Positions 12,774 through 25,926 of a DNA stretch of 64,000 nt are shown in pieces (within the stretch, counting starts at the first letter, position 1; each line of letters opens with the position of its first letter). A program made the position numbers and the translations under genes. The stretch lies in assembly GCA_037974665.1 (NCBI GenBank), contig CM075764.1, forward strand, positions 81,677,825 through 81,741,824. Reading direction: 5' to 3'. Origin of the DNA: Ehretia macrophylla (lineage: Eukaryota; Streptophyta; Magnoliopsida; Boraginales; Ehretiaceae). A model generated the notes under the pieces. The model did no database searches, was not told the origin of the DNA, and was given only the letters and a program-made list of their open reading frames with translations.

Positions 12774-12812
12774 GGGTCGTAGGATTGGGGTACATCCGGA
12801 GTACCCCATTTG
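12774..12812 (+). promoter_or_regulatory. Conserved LTR near-palindrome (RE2 copy, best arms)
   Basis: GGTCGTAGGATT is followed by GGGGTAC-ATCCGGA-GTACCCC. Related copies occur at 1931-1967, 56203-56237, 37708-37744, 6669-6708, 10897-10935, 19609-19648, 27122-27161, 41433-41475, 52525-52567, 45971-46009, 57227-57264 and 61512-61553. I did not find a clear copy in RE4. It could be a protein-binding dyad or an RNA stem. Confidence 0.6.
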
Positions 12813-13205
12813 GAGGTATAAGGAGTTTGTCGGCATTTGCTTCAAGATCATGGTTCGTGGTTCGAGATCAAAGACAAGGAAGATGAATCGTATCCTTTTT
12901 ACACTTGTGATATTCATTTATTAATTTTCTATTCAATTTGAGTTCTATTTGTCGATACATGGTTATTTCGTTAATGGATTATATTCCTATATTTGTTATT
13001 TGTATACTTGCATGCTTTATAGTTGTGTGCTTGTACGCTATTTACTTCGTGTGTTTGTGTACTATCTTGACCGTACATTTGTGTGCTTGGATGTTATCTA
13101 AACTCATGTATTATATAGTCTTGTATGCTTGTGTGTTATATAGTTACTATTTGCATTGAACGAAATACTTTTGAAAACTCCCCTTTATATGTATCCTCCC
13201 TCACT

Positions 13206-13227
13206 GGGCATATGTGGTTGTATGCTT
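13206..13227 (+). promoter_or_regulatory. Conserved LTR hairpin (RE2 copy)
   Basis: GGGCATA, an 8-nt loop, then TATGCTT: five Watson-Crick pairs plus two G-U pairs at RNA level. The 3' LTR copy (38141-38162) reads GGGCATA and TATGCTC. The stem sequence is unlike that of RE1, RE5 or RE6, yet pairing is kept. Confidence 0.6.
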
Positions 13228-13836
13228 ACCCTTCTTTCTAACACCTTTCAGGTTCAACACCTTCAGAAAAAATGCAGGAAAGCTCGGGAGTTTATGTGAT
13301 TGGAAGTGTTAGCTTCCATGGATTGTAAATATGTAACTATATATGGTTTTGTATGTATTTATGTTACTGTGGAGGTATTTGTATTGTAAAGCTTAAGTAT
13401 TGTGGAAACTGATAGTGATAGGTGTCTTGTAATAACTGAATAGTTACCTTACCGCTTGGTAGTCTTGCATGCTTGTCTGAGGTTAATGCAGTTGATTGAA
13501 GGACTTAATAAGTAAGAAAATTGAATAGATAATATTAGAGTGGTATGATAAGTGAACTTAAGAGATAAGATTTTGATGGATTTTAACCTTGCATGCTTGT
13601 ATGTTATAATATTGGGTTCCAAGGCTTGGATGGCCTTGAGAAGTTTGTTGTATGTATTGACATTGGAGGACGGTATTGTATGTTGGAGTTGGGTTGTGGT
13701 TTTGAGGATTAATGTATTGTTTATAGGTAAACTGATAGTCCTATAAACAGGGGAGACTTTTTCCGTTTCCCCTCATTTTTCGTGACCTCGAGTATTGGAT
13801 CAAGGCTTTGGTCTTGTAAGGGATTGGGGTGTTACA

Positions 13837-14867
13837 GAGGTGGTATCAAAGCTTAGGCAGCTCATAGCCGGGAAAGGGTTTTCATCCTATTGGGTAGTGA
13901 CTTTGATCGTGTGTTTGTAAAGTGTGTTACATGGCTAGATTACTATACGTGACTTGTATGCAAAGTAAGTTAATATGTCATGTCCTCAGAATGTGTAAAA
14001 TGTGTATTAATGTGGGCTTGTGCTTGTTTGAGTGAAATGTGTTCCTATGTTATATTTGCATGAAATATGGAGATTGTGTGATACGTATAACTATGTGATT
14101 ATGTGTGACTTGAATGAGAAAATGTATGTATGTGATTTGCTTATGTGAAATATGAGGAATGTGTTAGATGAACAATTATGTGACCTTATGTACTTTTATG
14201 TGATATATTTGTTAAAATTAGTATCTTATATATTCATCATGGTATACATATATGCATTACCACTAGCATATGGTAAGTAAACTCTCCCCTATAAAGAGAA
14301 GATTAGTAGTGGGTCTCTAAAGCCATGAACCAGTAGAAGAGGGAACAGTTAATCAAGATATCTATTGGAGATTTCGTCATACACATCTGAAATACACATT
14401 GGGTATTTTCTTGGAATTCTTCTTGGTATTCTCTTGGTGTTCTGTATTTGGATTTCTTATTCGCGACTTCGCTTTTGGTATTTTCTGGGTGTTTCTATAT
14501 GGTGATTCTTTGTAACATTCATATGTGAAGATTGTTATCAGGCCTTACTTAGCTTCATCTCTGGCATTTGCATACAAATGTTCCTATTGGTGTTTTCTCT
14601 GCATTCTTACTCGGAATTGAAGAATAAATTTCCTATTCAATATTACTGTAGGGAGTCTTATATTATATTGGTAGTCAAAGGGGTTCTTGCTCAAATTTGT
14701 GGACAATCTTCCTAATAGGAGCCTTTATTTGGCCTCTATATTGAAGAATTCTCGCAAGCTATTCTTCGGGTGTCCTTTGGGCTTCTTTACTACTATTCTT
14801 GCATAGAAGATGTGGAGGGTTAAGAATAAGAAATTGCGTGGATGCAATTTGTTTAAGGGGGGAAAGA
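13837..14867 (+). mobile_element. RE2 internal region (no gag-pol), PBS and PPT
   Basis: The primer-site-like TGGTATCAAAGC is at 13841-13852. The polypurine tract TTAAGGGGGGAAAGA is at 14853-14867, abutting the 3' LTR. Between them are TATGTGA-rich low-complexity sequence (about 13960-14230) and a quasi-repeat of TTGGTATTCTC units (about 14400-14800). The inverted repeat AATTGCG-TGGA-TGCAATT (14832-14849) precedes the tract. No retroviral protein is encoded. Confidence 0.85.
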
Positions 14868-17630
14868 TGTGACGCCCGAGACCTAGAGCATGCATACATT
14901 ATTCATTTGCATATATTTTGTGCATTTACTTGTTAAATGTTTATTTGTTATAAATGTATAATTAAATATTTAATTAAGTTCCAATATTAAATTTTGAGTT
15001 TAATTATTTTAGTAAATAAATAAATGTACATTTCTATTATTTTCATAAAAGCTTTTAAAGAAAATTGTGCATTTTTCACTTAAAACACTATTTTTCAAAA
15101 AGTTACTATTTATAAGCATTTTCGACTGTAAAATTTTTCTATTTTCGCATTTTTCTCATATTACATGACCTCTAGGAGGAATGAGAAAAATATTATTTTG
15201 TGCATAGCATACCCTGAGAGTGCATTTATAAAATTATTTTTCATTTGCATGAATAGTAACCATTTAAGAGAACATTTGAATTATTTTAATTCATTTTGGC
15301 CCATTTTCTTCAACCAAAACCCAACCCAAACCCATGACCTATACCCATATAACTATCCTACATCTAATATATACAATAAAACAAAACAAAAACAAAGTAA
15401 AAAGAGAGAGAGAGAGATAGATGGCCAAATGAGGGAAAAAGAGAGGAAAAAAAATTGCAAATCTTCCATGCTTGATCTTGAGCTTGCCTTTGAGTGTCCT
15501 TGAGCCACCATTAAACTTCCAACAACTTTCCATATCCTTGTGAGATAAGGGATTTTTGAAAAAATTGCATATTTGTTCAAAACTTTGTTTATGTCAAATT
15601 TCTATTTTGTTATATATTACTTTGAATTGTGTTTTATCGTTTCAATTACTCTTTAATATGTATGTAGAGTAAAATTTTAAAGTTAGATTGCATTTTGAAT
15701 GGTTGAATATGGATATTGGAGAGATTGGGAAGAAGATGAATAGTATCGTGAATAGTAACTTCGAATTTTGGGGTTTTTGGTTAATTTCGTGTGATGAGCT
15801 TGAATTGATGTTATCTAAGGGTGCTATGGGTGCTAGTAAACTTAGGTTGGTGATTAAATGTGTTTGGATTGATTGGAATTGGGTTAAATGTGCTAAATTA
15901 GCTTGGTTTATAAAGGTGTTTTGCGTAAAATGTTAATTTGGGTGCATTTGAATGCTATGATTGGTGTTTATTAGGTATAGAGGTGCTAAATATGCTTTTA
16001 TGAGATTCGTTTGAGGTTTGGTTTGGGTAGTTGCTTTGTAAATCAACTAAGGGGCAAATAGGACTTTTTTGATAGATGGAATTAAAAGGGTGTTTTCATA
16101 GCATATAAGTAGATTATAAAGTGGCCTTAGATGTGTAGGATGGTTGGTTTGTGGACTACATGACTTATGTTTCGATTGTACACCAAATTGCATTAGTAGA
16201 CAAAAGGGGACATTGAGCAAAGTGTTGATAGGATGTGTTTGAGTGTTTTGGATAGTCTTAGATATGTTAGGTGATAGTTATGATGCATTTATGGTATTAA
16301 ATTGGTGATTGGATTTGGTAGTTGTAGTTCAAACGAGCTAAGGGGAAATTCAGAGTTTTGCGACAAACGATGGTTAAAGTATGATTTTATGTGGTTGGAA
16401 GGTGTCATAAAGTATGCGTAGAAGTTGGTATAGGTTGTTTTGGGGTTTCGTAGCTTGTGTGAAGTTTAGAAGTTAAAATGCCAATTTTGGAAAGGGGTTT
16501 TAATAGACTTCTTGTGATTTGAATTTGGATTGTTGCCTATTGTTATTTGTTATATAGATGTACTTCTATGGATGTTTATTGAGGCAATGTTTTGTAGTCT
16601 AGGTTCCTATCTTGAATCGGAGTTTTAATATGTTTAATTGTCTAATTGTGATTAGTTGAATTGTTACTTTTCCTTATTTGTTAAGTGTTCTATTTTTGTG
16701 TAAAGCATGTCTAATTGGATAGTTCGATAGTTGGTCAAAGCTTGTTAGAGTCTTGTTCTTTGTGTTTTAGTTGGAAGTTAATGAAACTAGGATTTGTTTA
16801 TAAAAGATGCTTGTTCGGTTCATGTATTTAGTTGTATTTGTATAGAATGTCATTTTCTTTTGGAGAAGTTCGTAAATCTAGTTATATGTTACTTTGTTAA
16901 AGGTTGAGTGAACATGCCTATATCTCGTTATATTGCCATATTGCTTGTTAATTATATTGTACGTGCTTTCCTTGTATTGCTATAGCCTCTTATAGTAGTT
17001 AGAATGATAGTTGGGTTTCTTGAGACTTTAGCTTGTTTGCTAAATGAATTGTTAGCTTAAAGAGAATATGAATAGTTTAAATGTAAGTAAACAAGATTGT
17101 ATTAAGAGTTGTTAGTTGACATTGTACAATTGAAAGACTAAATTACTAACTAGAAGTAAGGATGAGATAACAAGTTAAAGGCTAATGAGTCAGTTTATTT
17201 ATATGTATTAAGTGCTATGTTACAGTTTTAGTTATGAATGCTTAGAGTATAAATAAAACTATTAAGTGTTCTTGTGAAGCTAGTTCACTTGGTATTGTGG
17301 GTTATTTGCTAAAGTGTTATACTTATAGGCACAAGCTAGAGATGGCATAGTTGAGCCAATTCAAGGAGGTTGGAGTGAATGTATGCTATTTTTCTAGCAT
17401 GCTTGGCTTAATCCAAGGTAAGGGAGTCTTCATCTTTTCTGTGCATCTTAACTTATTTTATTATTTATAGATTGTATTATTTAGTAATTGATAAAGTTTA
17501 TATGTATTATTTACTTGCTATCTTGAGTCTTTTCGTGTTATTTGTGATTAACTGCAAGGGCGGTCTGCTTTGTCGTTCCTCTTACGAGATTTGATATTCT
17601 TGGCTCTCGTGATCTTGACTCGGGGTTGCG
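14868..17630 (+). mobile_element. RE2 3' LTR, left part
   Basis: Starts TGTGACGCCCGAG and copies 3361-5817, carrying an extra stretch of about 350 bp that the 5' copy lacks. The donor-like region is near 15540. Open stretches at 15165-15503 and 15688-15936 show no domain. Interrupted by RE4 after TTGCG (17626-17630). Confidence 0.9.
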
Positions 17631-18765
17631 TGTCACGCCCCAACTCGACCCCACCTACGATCAGTCAAGACGCAACGAAATTTTGGCAGTATAACGACAG
17701 TAAATAGGATACCGAGGCTCTAAACCAACTTCCTTAGAACATCATACATCAACTCCATAACCATACAATAAACAACTCCTCAATAAAATAACAACATACA
17801 ACATAACCATATTACACCATAATCATTCTTTGTTATATGCCTCTGTTCCAACATAATACTTAAACTTTAATGTACATTACAAAACATATTGATAACAACC
17901 TAGCAACCTAAGCATAGACAAAAGAAAGACTACTAAGTTAGCTTCATTTAGATCATCATCTTTTCAACATCTTTTACATTATGAACTGCAAAGCATATAA
18001 AAGTTTACTAAGTTAATATACAAGATAGTAAAACAATACAACATCAAGGATAAGACTCCGGAATATAAGACTCATCCACGTAAGGCACATTTTCCTCTTC
18101 AGGAGACACGTACCCGTAGTCCTGCTCTACAACACCTGTAAGCATGCAATAATAGAGAGTGAGCTTATATAAAATAAGTCCAGCGAGGATCCGATAGATC
18201 TCTAACAGTATTCACTATACTCCTTGGAAATAATCATTTGACAAGTAAACACACAATAACATCAATAATACTATCATCACATAATCTATAATGACCATTC
18301 AATAAAGGATATACTAGTTAGTGTAGCTCTGAATGCCATCACGATCATAACAACCTTCTTGTGACTCCCATAAACTCACGCACCCGAGGTACCCCAATAA
18401 CCTCTCCCTCCATGACACCTCTGTCATGCGAGTTGGAGGTAGTCTCTGGTAGTCATGCCGTTATCAACCCGACAGCTCGATGCTGCCCGAGAGGCGGCAC
18501 ACACATACCAAAGACTCAACAATAATAATAAACACCAATCATTCACAAGAGGACAACCTTTTCCGTTGACTATCTCCCGGTTCATTAATCATCAATCAAT
18601 AATCATCAATAATCATATTATCATCATAATAACATCAATAATCAATTTAACAACAAATAACTAAGTTAGATGACAAAGTAGGTCATCCAACTGAACATGC
18701 ATTAAACACACAATCAAATCCTAGTTTACCCATCAACAACTCACAATTCAATCACTCAAACCACA
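17631..18765 (-). mobile_element. RE4 left LTR (sense 3' LTR), first part
   Basis: Copy of 35117-36250. Contains the hairpin 18160-18182 and an acceptor-like TTACAG|G (minus strand) near 18136. Interrupted by RE5 after CCACA (18761-18765). A clear ATCCGGA palindrome, present in the other families, is not seen here. Confidence 0.9.
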
Positions 18766-21256
18766 TGTCACGCCCCGACCCAACCCCCGAGCTAAAGGCT
18801 AAGTCCGGACCCGACACACGGACAGAGTCTCCCCTGTACCGTGGACATTCTGAAAACCTGTAAACTCTCAAATAAGATAACCACAAGATAAACAAGCTTT
18901 TCATGGCTAAAGATTTAAAGATTCAAGGCCATCCGAGCCTTGAAGCAACAACAGTTCCAAAACCACACAAGCATGCAAGTAACTTTGTTTACAACATAGA
19001 CTATTAGCCATGACATTCTAGGATATCAATAAAACATAATTAAAAGATAAAACATTTCTACTTTAAGCCATTCACTCCCAAGCATGCAAAGGAAATAAAA
19101 GCATAAATAAAAGTTATTACAAGACATAGGTTCCCAAATCTACACTACAACCAACTATCATTCAACTTCTTACAACAACCAACATAAACATAGCCCTTAG
19201 GCCACAAAATAGATACACAAGTACCAAATAGAAACAAGAAGGCACACCCACCTCAGGACAACACACAACAACTAGGGCAAAGGCTCTATCTGCACCTCTT
19301 CCTCCTCCACTACTACCTCAACAAGCTGGGGATCACCCACAGCGTCTCCTAAAATATATATCGAGGTATGAGCAACCACTGTTGCCCAGTGAGGGATATA
19401 GTCCCGGGGCGTGCAATGTAACAGGTAATACATTTAAACAACAATAACAATTAGACAATTAAAGAAACAATGATAGCTTAAATAACCACACATTTAAAAG
19501 GATATATTTCACATAACGCCTATACACCAATCTTCATTGAGTCTTCATTCACGATCCACGAACCATGAGCACGATCACGATAAGCCGACATAACCCCAAA
19601 CACTCCAGTGGGTGTACTCCGGATGTACCCCGATAATCCTACGACCCAACATCCCCTGGAAATCTCCGGACTAGGCGAATGAGGGACTAGGGCACGGAGT
19701 TTGAATATCCACCGGCAAGCCCTTTGCCGCCCAGCCGATATTCAACACATCCGCCCCTAACACTATGGTTGCGCTAACACTATGCAATGTACTTTACAAT
19801 GACAAGTTAATATCAATAATATAAGCAATAACACATAGGAGGATCAACAAAGTAGGTTGACCTTGATGCAGTTAGAATTGAAATAATTATATAGGCAAAT
19901 AAGTAGTTTTACAAAGGGACATATACAAGATAAGCATAGAATCATACCAAATGCTCCAAATCAACTTGAAACCACATATAAACACCCAAGAGGTCATGCC
20001 AAGGGCTCAGAAGCACGAGTCAACCGAAATTGCACTTAAACCCCTTTATTTTTCACACTATTTCTCTTCCAAACCAAAGTTAATGATTCAAATTCAAAGG
20101 GAAGCTATACCAATCTTCTAACTAACCCTCAAGGAACCCTTCCAACCCTCAAACTCATACAAATGCCCGCGATTTCCCCGAAAGCCCCAAATTCCCTCTT
20201 ATAGTCTTAAACTATACATACCTCATCCGGGCTTCAAACAAGGGTTAGCAAACCTTCTATAGCACCTAGGTAGTCTAAGGATACTAAAAGTGAAGCCTGA
20301 ATCTACCCGGATTCGCATTAACCCCGAAACCCCTTTATTAAAGTCGACTATTTTACGTTTTATGCTATTTTAGAGCAATTCAAGTGCGCGGGGCTTTTAT
20401 ACTACCTTCATTAGCACCTAAGGCTTCTATTAGGAGTGTTGAATCAAGCGAATTCGAGAAATTGCACAAAACCCTAGAAAAAATGTCACTATTCACCTCC
20501 TAAATCAAACTAACGATTCTAACCGTTTAAAAATCGAAACGATGGCTCAAATATGTTCTTTAGCATTCATATACAAGGTATAATAGCATAGATAATCAAT
20601 ACAATAGCATTTGAACACATTTTCAACAAATCAAGAAAATAGCAACTATTTAGAAATGCAAAAATAAGCCGTGAAATCCCTCATCAATGCGCGTAGGAGC
20701 ACCTAGGAACCTTGCACACACCCTAATCCACTTGCTCAAGGCTTGGAGAGGCTTGGATTGAAGGATTGAAGAGCAAAATTTATTTTTTTCTCCTGTTTTC
20801 TGCTGTCGGCCTTTCCTGCTTCTATTTCAGCTTTTTATTATTTTTTTTCTTGCATTATATGAGCTTATAAGGCTATATATTGACTAAGCTAGGGTGGGGT
20901 CTTGTTTGGGTGCTTAAGTGGTCTAATATAATGCGCTTAGTAAGCTTAAAACGAGCCTAAAGTGAAGGATGTGAGCTAGCTAATTAAATCTCCAAGTTAG
21001 TTACGTAATACTATTCATTCAACTACAAAAATCATTTTCTAAACGAGCTCTCCCATCGCCTCTAGCTCAATTGCACATTTTTTCCATTACTCTAACAATT
21101 AATATGATTTAATAAAAATGCTAATTCGCTAATAGAATGAAGTTAAAAAATGGAGTGAATAGTAGTTAAAGAAGGCAATTAATAAAGCACGGAAGGAAAT
21201 GCGCAAACAAGGGATGCAACAGTAATTGAATGCATGGCTAAATCTCGGGCGTCACA
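18766..21256 (-). mobile_element. RE5 left LTR (sense 3' LTR)
   Basis: Starts TGTCACGCCCCGACCC and ends ...GGGCGTCACA in plus coordinates. The hairpin is at 19369-19388, the palindromic block at 19609-19648, and a TATATAGC-like TATA region (minus strand) near 20870. Same length as the right LTR. Confidence 0.95.
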
Positions 21257-21270
21257 TCATCTCCCCCTTA
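21257..21270 (-). other. RE5 polypurine tract overlapping the end of pol
   Basis: Minus strand TAAGGGGGAGATGA, abutting the LTR. The pol frame ends at its TGA, so coding sequence, polypurine tract and LTR edge coincide. The inverted repeat AATTGCG-TGGA-CGCAATT lies at 21275-21292, inside the last codons of pol. Confidence 0.85.
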
Positions 21271-24265
21271 AACTAATTGCGTCCACGCAATTCTTACATG
21301 ATTCGGCGAATAACTCTGGATATCGCTCCCGCATCTGATCCTCTCTCTCCCATGTCGCATCCTCTACGCCGTGATGATCCCACAGAACTTTAACCATCAG
21401 AATGCTTTTAGTCCTTAGCTCCTGCATTTTCTGATCCACAATCCGAAGAGGTTTCTCTGTGTACGTCAAAGTCTCACTGATCTCTAGCGGTTCTGGCTCA
21501 AGTATGTGAGAAGGATCTGGCTGATATTTCTGAAGTGTAGAAACATGGAAGACATCATGAATTCTGCCCAGACTGGGAGGCAAAGCTAGACGGTAAGCCA
21601 ATTCACCAATAGTTTCAGTTATCTCAAATGGTCCCACATATCGAGGACTGAGTTTACCTCCTTTACCATGCCGAATCAAACCCTTGCGATGAGAAATTTT
21701 TAGAAATACTCGATCCCCCACAGTAAATTTCAGATCACAACGGCGTCTATCTGCATAACTCTTTTGCCGACTCTGAGCTGTAAGCATCCTTTTTCTGATA
21801 AGCTGCACATGATCAATCATTTTGTTCATTTCAGGTAAGAGAGTAGGGTCGACCGTCTTCATTTCACCAACTTCATCCCAATATAGAGGAGACCGACATT
21901 TACGCCCATACAGTGCCTCATAAGGTGCCATACCAATAGTAGCTTGATAACTATTGTTATAGGCGAACTCTGCGAGTGGCAAATACTTCTCCCAACTCTT
22001 ACCGAAGTCCAGAATACAAGCCCGTAACATATCCTCGAGGATTAAGATAGTTCTCTCAGATTGACCATCAGTCTGAGGATGATAAGCTGTACTGAAACTC
22101 AAAGTTGTGCCCAAAGCTTTCTGAATCTTCTGCCAGAACTGAGATGTGAATCTGGGATCTCTATCTGACATAATATTCTTTGGAATTCCATGAAGCCTGA
22201 CAACATTCTCAATATACAACTCTGCTAGCTTATCAAGAGAATCAGTCTTCTTTTTAGCTATGAAATGAGAAGTCTTGGTCAATCTATCCATAATAACCCA
22301 AACTGAGTCATTACCTTTTGAAGACCTCGGCAAATCAGAGACGAAATCCATGGTGATATGATCCCATTTCCAAACAGGAATAGCCAAAGGCTGCAACAAC
22401 CCTGCAGGCCTCTGATGTTCTGCTTTGACTTTCTGACAAGTAAGACATCGAGCAACATAATCAGTAATTTCTCTCTTCATATTATTCCACCAGAAGTTTT
22501 GCTTCAAATCTCTATACATTTTTGTATTGCTTGGATGGATAGTATATCTAGAACTGTGTGCCTCAGCAAGAATATCCTTCTTCAGAGTTGGATCATTTGG
22601 AATACAGATTCTACCTTTGAATTTGAGAATACCATCGTCGTGTAGTTTGAAATCCGACTCTCCCCCTTTAGAATTCTCTAAGACTTTCAACAATTGAAGA
22701 TCAGCCTGTTGAGCTTCTCGAATCCTGGATAATAATAGAGATTGAATCTGCAAACTTGCGAATTGAATACCAGAATTTGAAGAACTAGGCTTCCATAAGC
22801 ATAATTTTTCCATGAATTTCCAATTCTTGATAATCAAGCTAGCAACACTAGCCTTTCGGCTCAAAGCATCAGCAACAATATTGGCCTTGCCCGGAAGATA
22901 GTTAATAGTGCAGTTATAGTCCTCAAGTAATTCCAGCCAACGCATCTGCCTCATGTTCAACTCTTTCTGTGAAAACAGATACTTCAAGCTCTTATGATCT
23001 GTAAAGATTTCAAACTTGTTGCCCCAAAGATAATGACGCCATTTCTTTAATGCAAGAATGATAGCTGCAAGATCAATATCATGAGTCGGATAGTTGAGTT
23101 CATAAGGTTTCAGTTTCCTGGAAGCATAAGCAATAACCCTGCCATTCTGCATCAATACACAACCCAGACCTTCCTTCGAAGCATCACTATAGATCACCAG
23201 ATTATCATAACCCTCAGGTAAAGCAAGAATAGGAGCTGTAGTCAATCTCTTCTTCAATTCCTGGAAGCTAGCCTCGCATTTATCACTCCAGTCAAATACT
23301 GTTTTCTTTTGAGTAAGTTGAGTTAAAGGCCCTACAATATTAGAGAAATCCTTGACGAATCTCCGATAATACCCGGTTAAACCAAGGAAGCTACGGATCT
23401 CCGTGACAGTTTCAGGTTGTTTCCAAGATAACACAACTTCAATCTTCGCTGGGTCAACAGAAATGCCATCATGTGAGATAATATGGCCAAGAAAAGCAAC
23501 TTGCTTAAGCCAGAATTCACATTTGCTAAACTTTGCAAATAACTGATGCTCCTGAAGAGTCTGCAACACAATTCTGAGATGTTGTTCATGTTCCGCCTCA
23601 GATCTAGAGTAAACAAGAATATCATCAATGAAGATAACCACAAATTGGTCTAGATAAGGACGGAATACCCTCTGCATTAAGTCCATGAATGCAGCGGGAG
23701 CATTAGTAAGACCAAACAGCAAGACAACAAACTTATAATGGCCATATCGAGTTCTGAAAGCAGTTTTAGGAACATCATCTTTCTTAATCCTCAGCTGATA
23801 ATAGCCTTGCCTCAAATCGAATTTAGAGAATACCTTGGCGCCTTGCAACTGATCAAATAACTCTTCAATTAAAGGCAAAGGATATTTATTTTTGATGGTT
23901 ACCTGATTAAGTCCCCAATAATCAATGCATAAGCGAAGAGATCCGTCTTTCTTTTTAACAAATAGGACTGGCGCACCCCAAGGTGAAGAACTCGGCTGAA
24001 TGAATCTCTTCTCAAGTAAGCCCTGCAATTGAACTTTCAATTCCTGCAATTCAGGTGGAGCCATTCTATACGGAGTCCTAGAGATAGGTGAAGTCCCCGG
24101 TAATAAGTCAATCATGAACTCTATCTCCCTATCAGGCGGTAACCCCGGTAATTCCTCAGGAAAGACCCCCGGAAACTCCCTCACGATAGGTACATCATTC
24201 AATTTCAATTGATCCACAGGTTGATTAATCAAATATGCAAGATAAGCCTCACAACCCTTGCTCAA
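21257..24265 (-). CDS. pol: RE5 pol: RT, RNase H, integrase, chromodomain-like tail (fossil)
   Basis: A long open frame of 1,002 codons holds the replication enzymes of a Ty3/gypsy element. Reverse transcriptase comes first: FDLRQGYY with Asp150, then [10 protein letters not shown] at 211-220. RNase H follows with IYSDAS (Asp361), FTDHKS (Asp423) and VADALSR (Asp466). Integrase has an HHCC zinc site (His570, His577, Cys607, Cys610) and a DD35E core (Asp640, Asp701, Glu737). A GPY/F-type segment ([11 protein letters not shown]) lies near 873-882, and a chromodomain-like end (VKVLW...ATWERE...YPELF) near 955-987. That tail and the long LTRs point to the Tekay/Del clade of chromoviruses, whose tails are thought to steer integration to heterochromatin. 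The first Met is only the first in the frame; the native product would be a gag-pol polyprotein. It is part of a broken element. Confidence 0.93.
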   Translation of the reverse strand: MSKGCEAYLAYLINQPVDQLKLNDVPIVREFPGVFPEELPGLPPDREIEFMIDLLPGTSPISRTPYRMAPPELQELKVQLQGLLEKRFIQPSSSPWGAPVLFVKKKDGSLRLCIDYWGLNQVTIKNKYPLPLIEELFDQLQGAKVFSKFDLRQGYYQLRIKKDDVPKTAFRTRYGHYKFVVLLFGLTNAPAAFMDLMQRVFRPYLDQFVVIFIDDILVYSRSEAEHEQHLRIVLQTLQEHQLFAKFSKCEFWLKQVAFLGHIISHDGISVDPAKIEVVLSWKQPETVTEIRSFLGLTGYYRRFVKDFSNIVGPLTQLTQKKTVFDWSDKCEASFQELKKRLTTAPILALPEGYDNLVIYSDASKEGLGCVLMQNGRVIAYASRKLKPYELNYPTHDIDLAAIILALKKWRHYLWGNKFEIFTDHKSLKYLFSQKELNMRQMRWLELLEDYNCTINYLPGKANIVADALSRKASVASLIIKNWKFMEKLCLWKPSSSNSGIQFASLQIQSLLLSRIREAQQADLQLLKVLENSKGGESDFKLHDDGILKFKGRICIPNDPTLKKDILAEAHSSRYTIHPSNTKMYRDLKQNFWWNNMKREITDYVARCLTCQKVKAEHQRPAGLLQPLAIPVWKWDHITMDFVSDLPRSSKGNDSVWVIMDRLTKTSHFIAKKKTDSLDKLAELYIENVVRLHGIPKNIMSDRDPRFTSQFWQKIQKALGTTLSFSTAYHPQTDGQSERTILILEDMLRACILDFGKSWEKYLPLAEFAYNNSYQATIGMAPYEALYGRKCRSPLYWDEVGEMKTVDPTLLPEMNKMIDHVQLIRKRMLTAQSRQKSYADRRRCDLKFTVGDRVFLKISHRKGLIRHGKGGKLSPRYVGPFEITETIGELAYRLALPPSLGRIHDVFHVSTLQKYQPDPSHILEPEPLEISETLTYTEKPLRIVDQKMQELRTKSILMVKVLWDHHGVEDATWEREDQMRERYPELFAESCKNCVDAISLRGR

Positions 24266-24324
24266 TAATTTAGATGCTTTAATAGAAGAAATAATAGGAG
24301 TTCTCGTAGATTTTCTACTACCAA

Positions 24325-25926
24325 CTATTCTAGATACACAATCTTCTTTCTACAATCAAGTTGGGCATAATATTTACTTAACCAGTCCATCCCCAATATA
24401 ATTTCAAAGTCGCGGAAAGGTAGAATAATTAAATCGGCAGGAAAAACACGACCTTGAATATAGATATTACATGCCTTGCAAATAGATTTGGTAACAAACT
24501 TCGGCCCCATAGGAGTGTAAACCACAATATCATGCAACAATTTATCATGTTTCAACTTAGCATTTTGTGCACAAATAGGTGTAATAAATGAATGCGAAGC
24601 CCTGGAATCAATTAAAACTTTAACTGATTGACCATTAAGAAGAAAAATACCTTCTACCACAGCAGTCGTATCCGGAAGCTCCTCAGCATCCAAAGTAAAT
24701 ACACGGGCTTGACCTCGTGGTGGTGGTGCTATAGCTGGTGCCCTGGTCTGAGAGTTCTGAGCTGACATCTGACCCCTAGGGTTCTTAAATTTCTGACAGT
24801 CCTTAACCCTGTGCTGATCACTGCCGCAGCCTGTACACTTGTTCTGTTTCTTCCAACAAACATCCTCAGTGTGGCCCTGCCGCTGACAGAAGCTGCACTG
24901 CTGGTGACGTCTTAGAGCAGTGTCTCCCGAAGGAGCTCTGTAAGTAGAGGTAGATGAACTACCCTGCTGCGAATGGGATAATGCTGGCCGGAATTGACTC
25001 TGAGTCTGACTCTGAACTGGTCGTGCTTGAGTCTGAGTAGGCCCTGTATAACTCTGAGTCTGCCTCGGCTGTGTGCTCTGCCCAACTGATATAGCCTGAC
25101 TCTGGTACCCCTGACTCTGAGACTGAAACCGCTTACTCGATTAACTGGTCTCGGCTAACACATCGGCCTTGCGTTTCTCATATCTCGAGGCGGCTCAGAC
25201 TACTACAGCATAATTAGGGAAATCATTCGCAGATAGATTAAGCATAATATCCCTTCTCAGTCCTAGAATGAATCTTTGGATCTTCATGTCCTCTGGCTGT
25301 ATCAAGGCTGGCGCATAACGGGAAAGCCTAGTAAAAGTAGCCTCATATTGATCTACTGTCATACTTCCCTATTTTAAGTTTATGAACTCTGTTTGACGCC
25401 TCTCGCGGGCAACCACCGATATGTACTTGTCTCGGAATTCTCGGACGAAGTCAGCCCACGAATGATGAACCCTCTCGGCTTCCCATTTCTCACTGATAGT
25501 ATGCCACCAATCTTCAGCGTCACCTTCTAGAAGGAATGTGGCATAAGTGATCTTCCTATCATCATGGCACTCGAGTATTGCTGCCACTCTTTCAAACTTC
25601 CTCAACCACATTTCAGCTTTCATATCATCCGGTTCTCCAAAGAAAGTGTAGGCCCCATGATGAATAAATCGGTCATACAAGTTACCCCCGGTAGTACCAC
25701 TATCCTCGGCTCTCGCAGCCTGATTACCTCCAACAACCCCTGTCTGACCTTGCTGTGTCACAAACTGGGCGATGGTGTTCATAGCAGTGGCCATTGTGGC
25801 TAAGATCTGTGCCGTACTCGGTTCCAGAACTGGGGGTGCATTACCTGCCAATCCAGCTTCTTGCCTATGAGCCTCTTCCGGTTCTCTATCGACATTCTGA
25901 TTCTTAGTACGACGGCGGGGCCCCAT
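24325..25926 (-). pseudogene. gag: RE5 gag, zinc knuckles and protease region (fossil)
   Basis: Upstream half of the gag-pol region. The gag start MGPRRRTKNQ is at 25926. A retrotransposon gag (capsid-type) segment with FFGEPDDMKAEMWLRKFE and DAEDWW lies around 25400-25700. Two CCHC zinc knuckles, CSFCQRQGHTEDVC and CTGCGSDQHRVKDC, lie around 24790-24900. An aspartic protease region with FLLNGQSVKVLIDS and DLIILPFRDFEIILGMDWL lies at 24325-24768. Gag packages the RNA, the knuckles bind nucleic acid and the protease matures the polyprotein. The region is readable but broken. Confidence 0.85.

Larger units (their letters stand above)
12649..13836 (+). mobile_element. RE2 5' LTR, right part
   Basis: Continues the RE2 LTR after RE3 and matches 37539-38771. 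It holds the palindromic block GGGGTACATCCGGAGTACCCC (perfect arms; 12774-12812 with flanks), the hairpin 13206-13227, and an acceptor-like CTAACACCTTTCAG|G with AG at 13250-13251. It ends ...GTGTTACA before the primer site. Confidence 0.9.
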
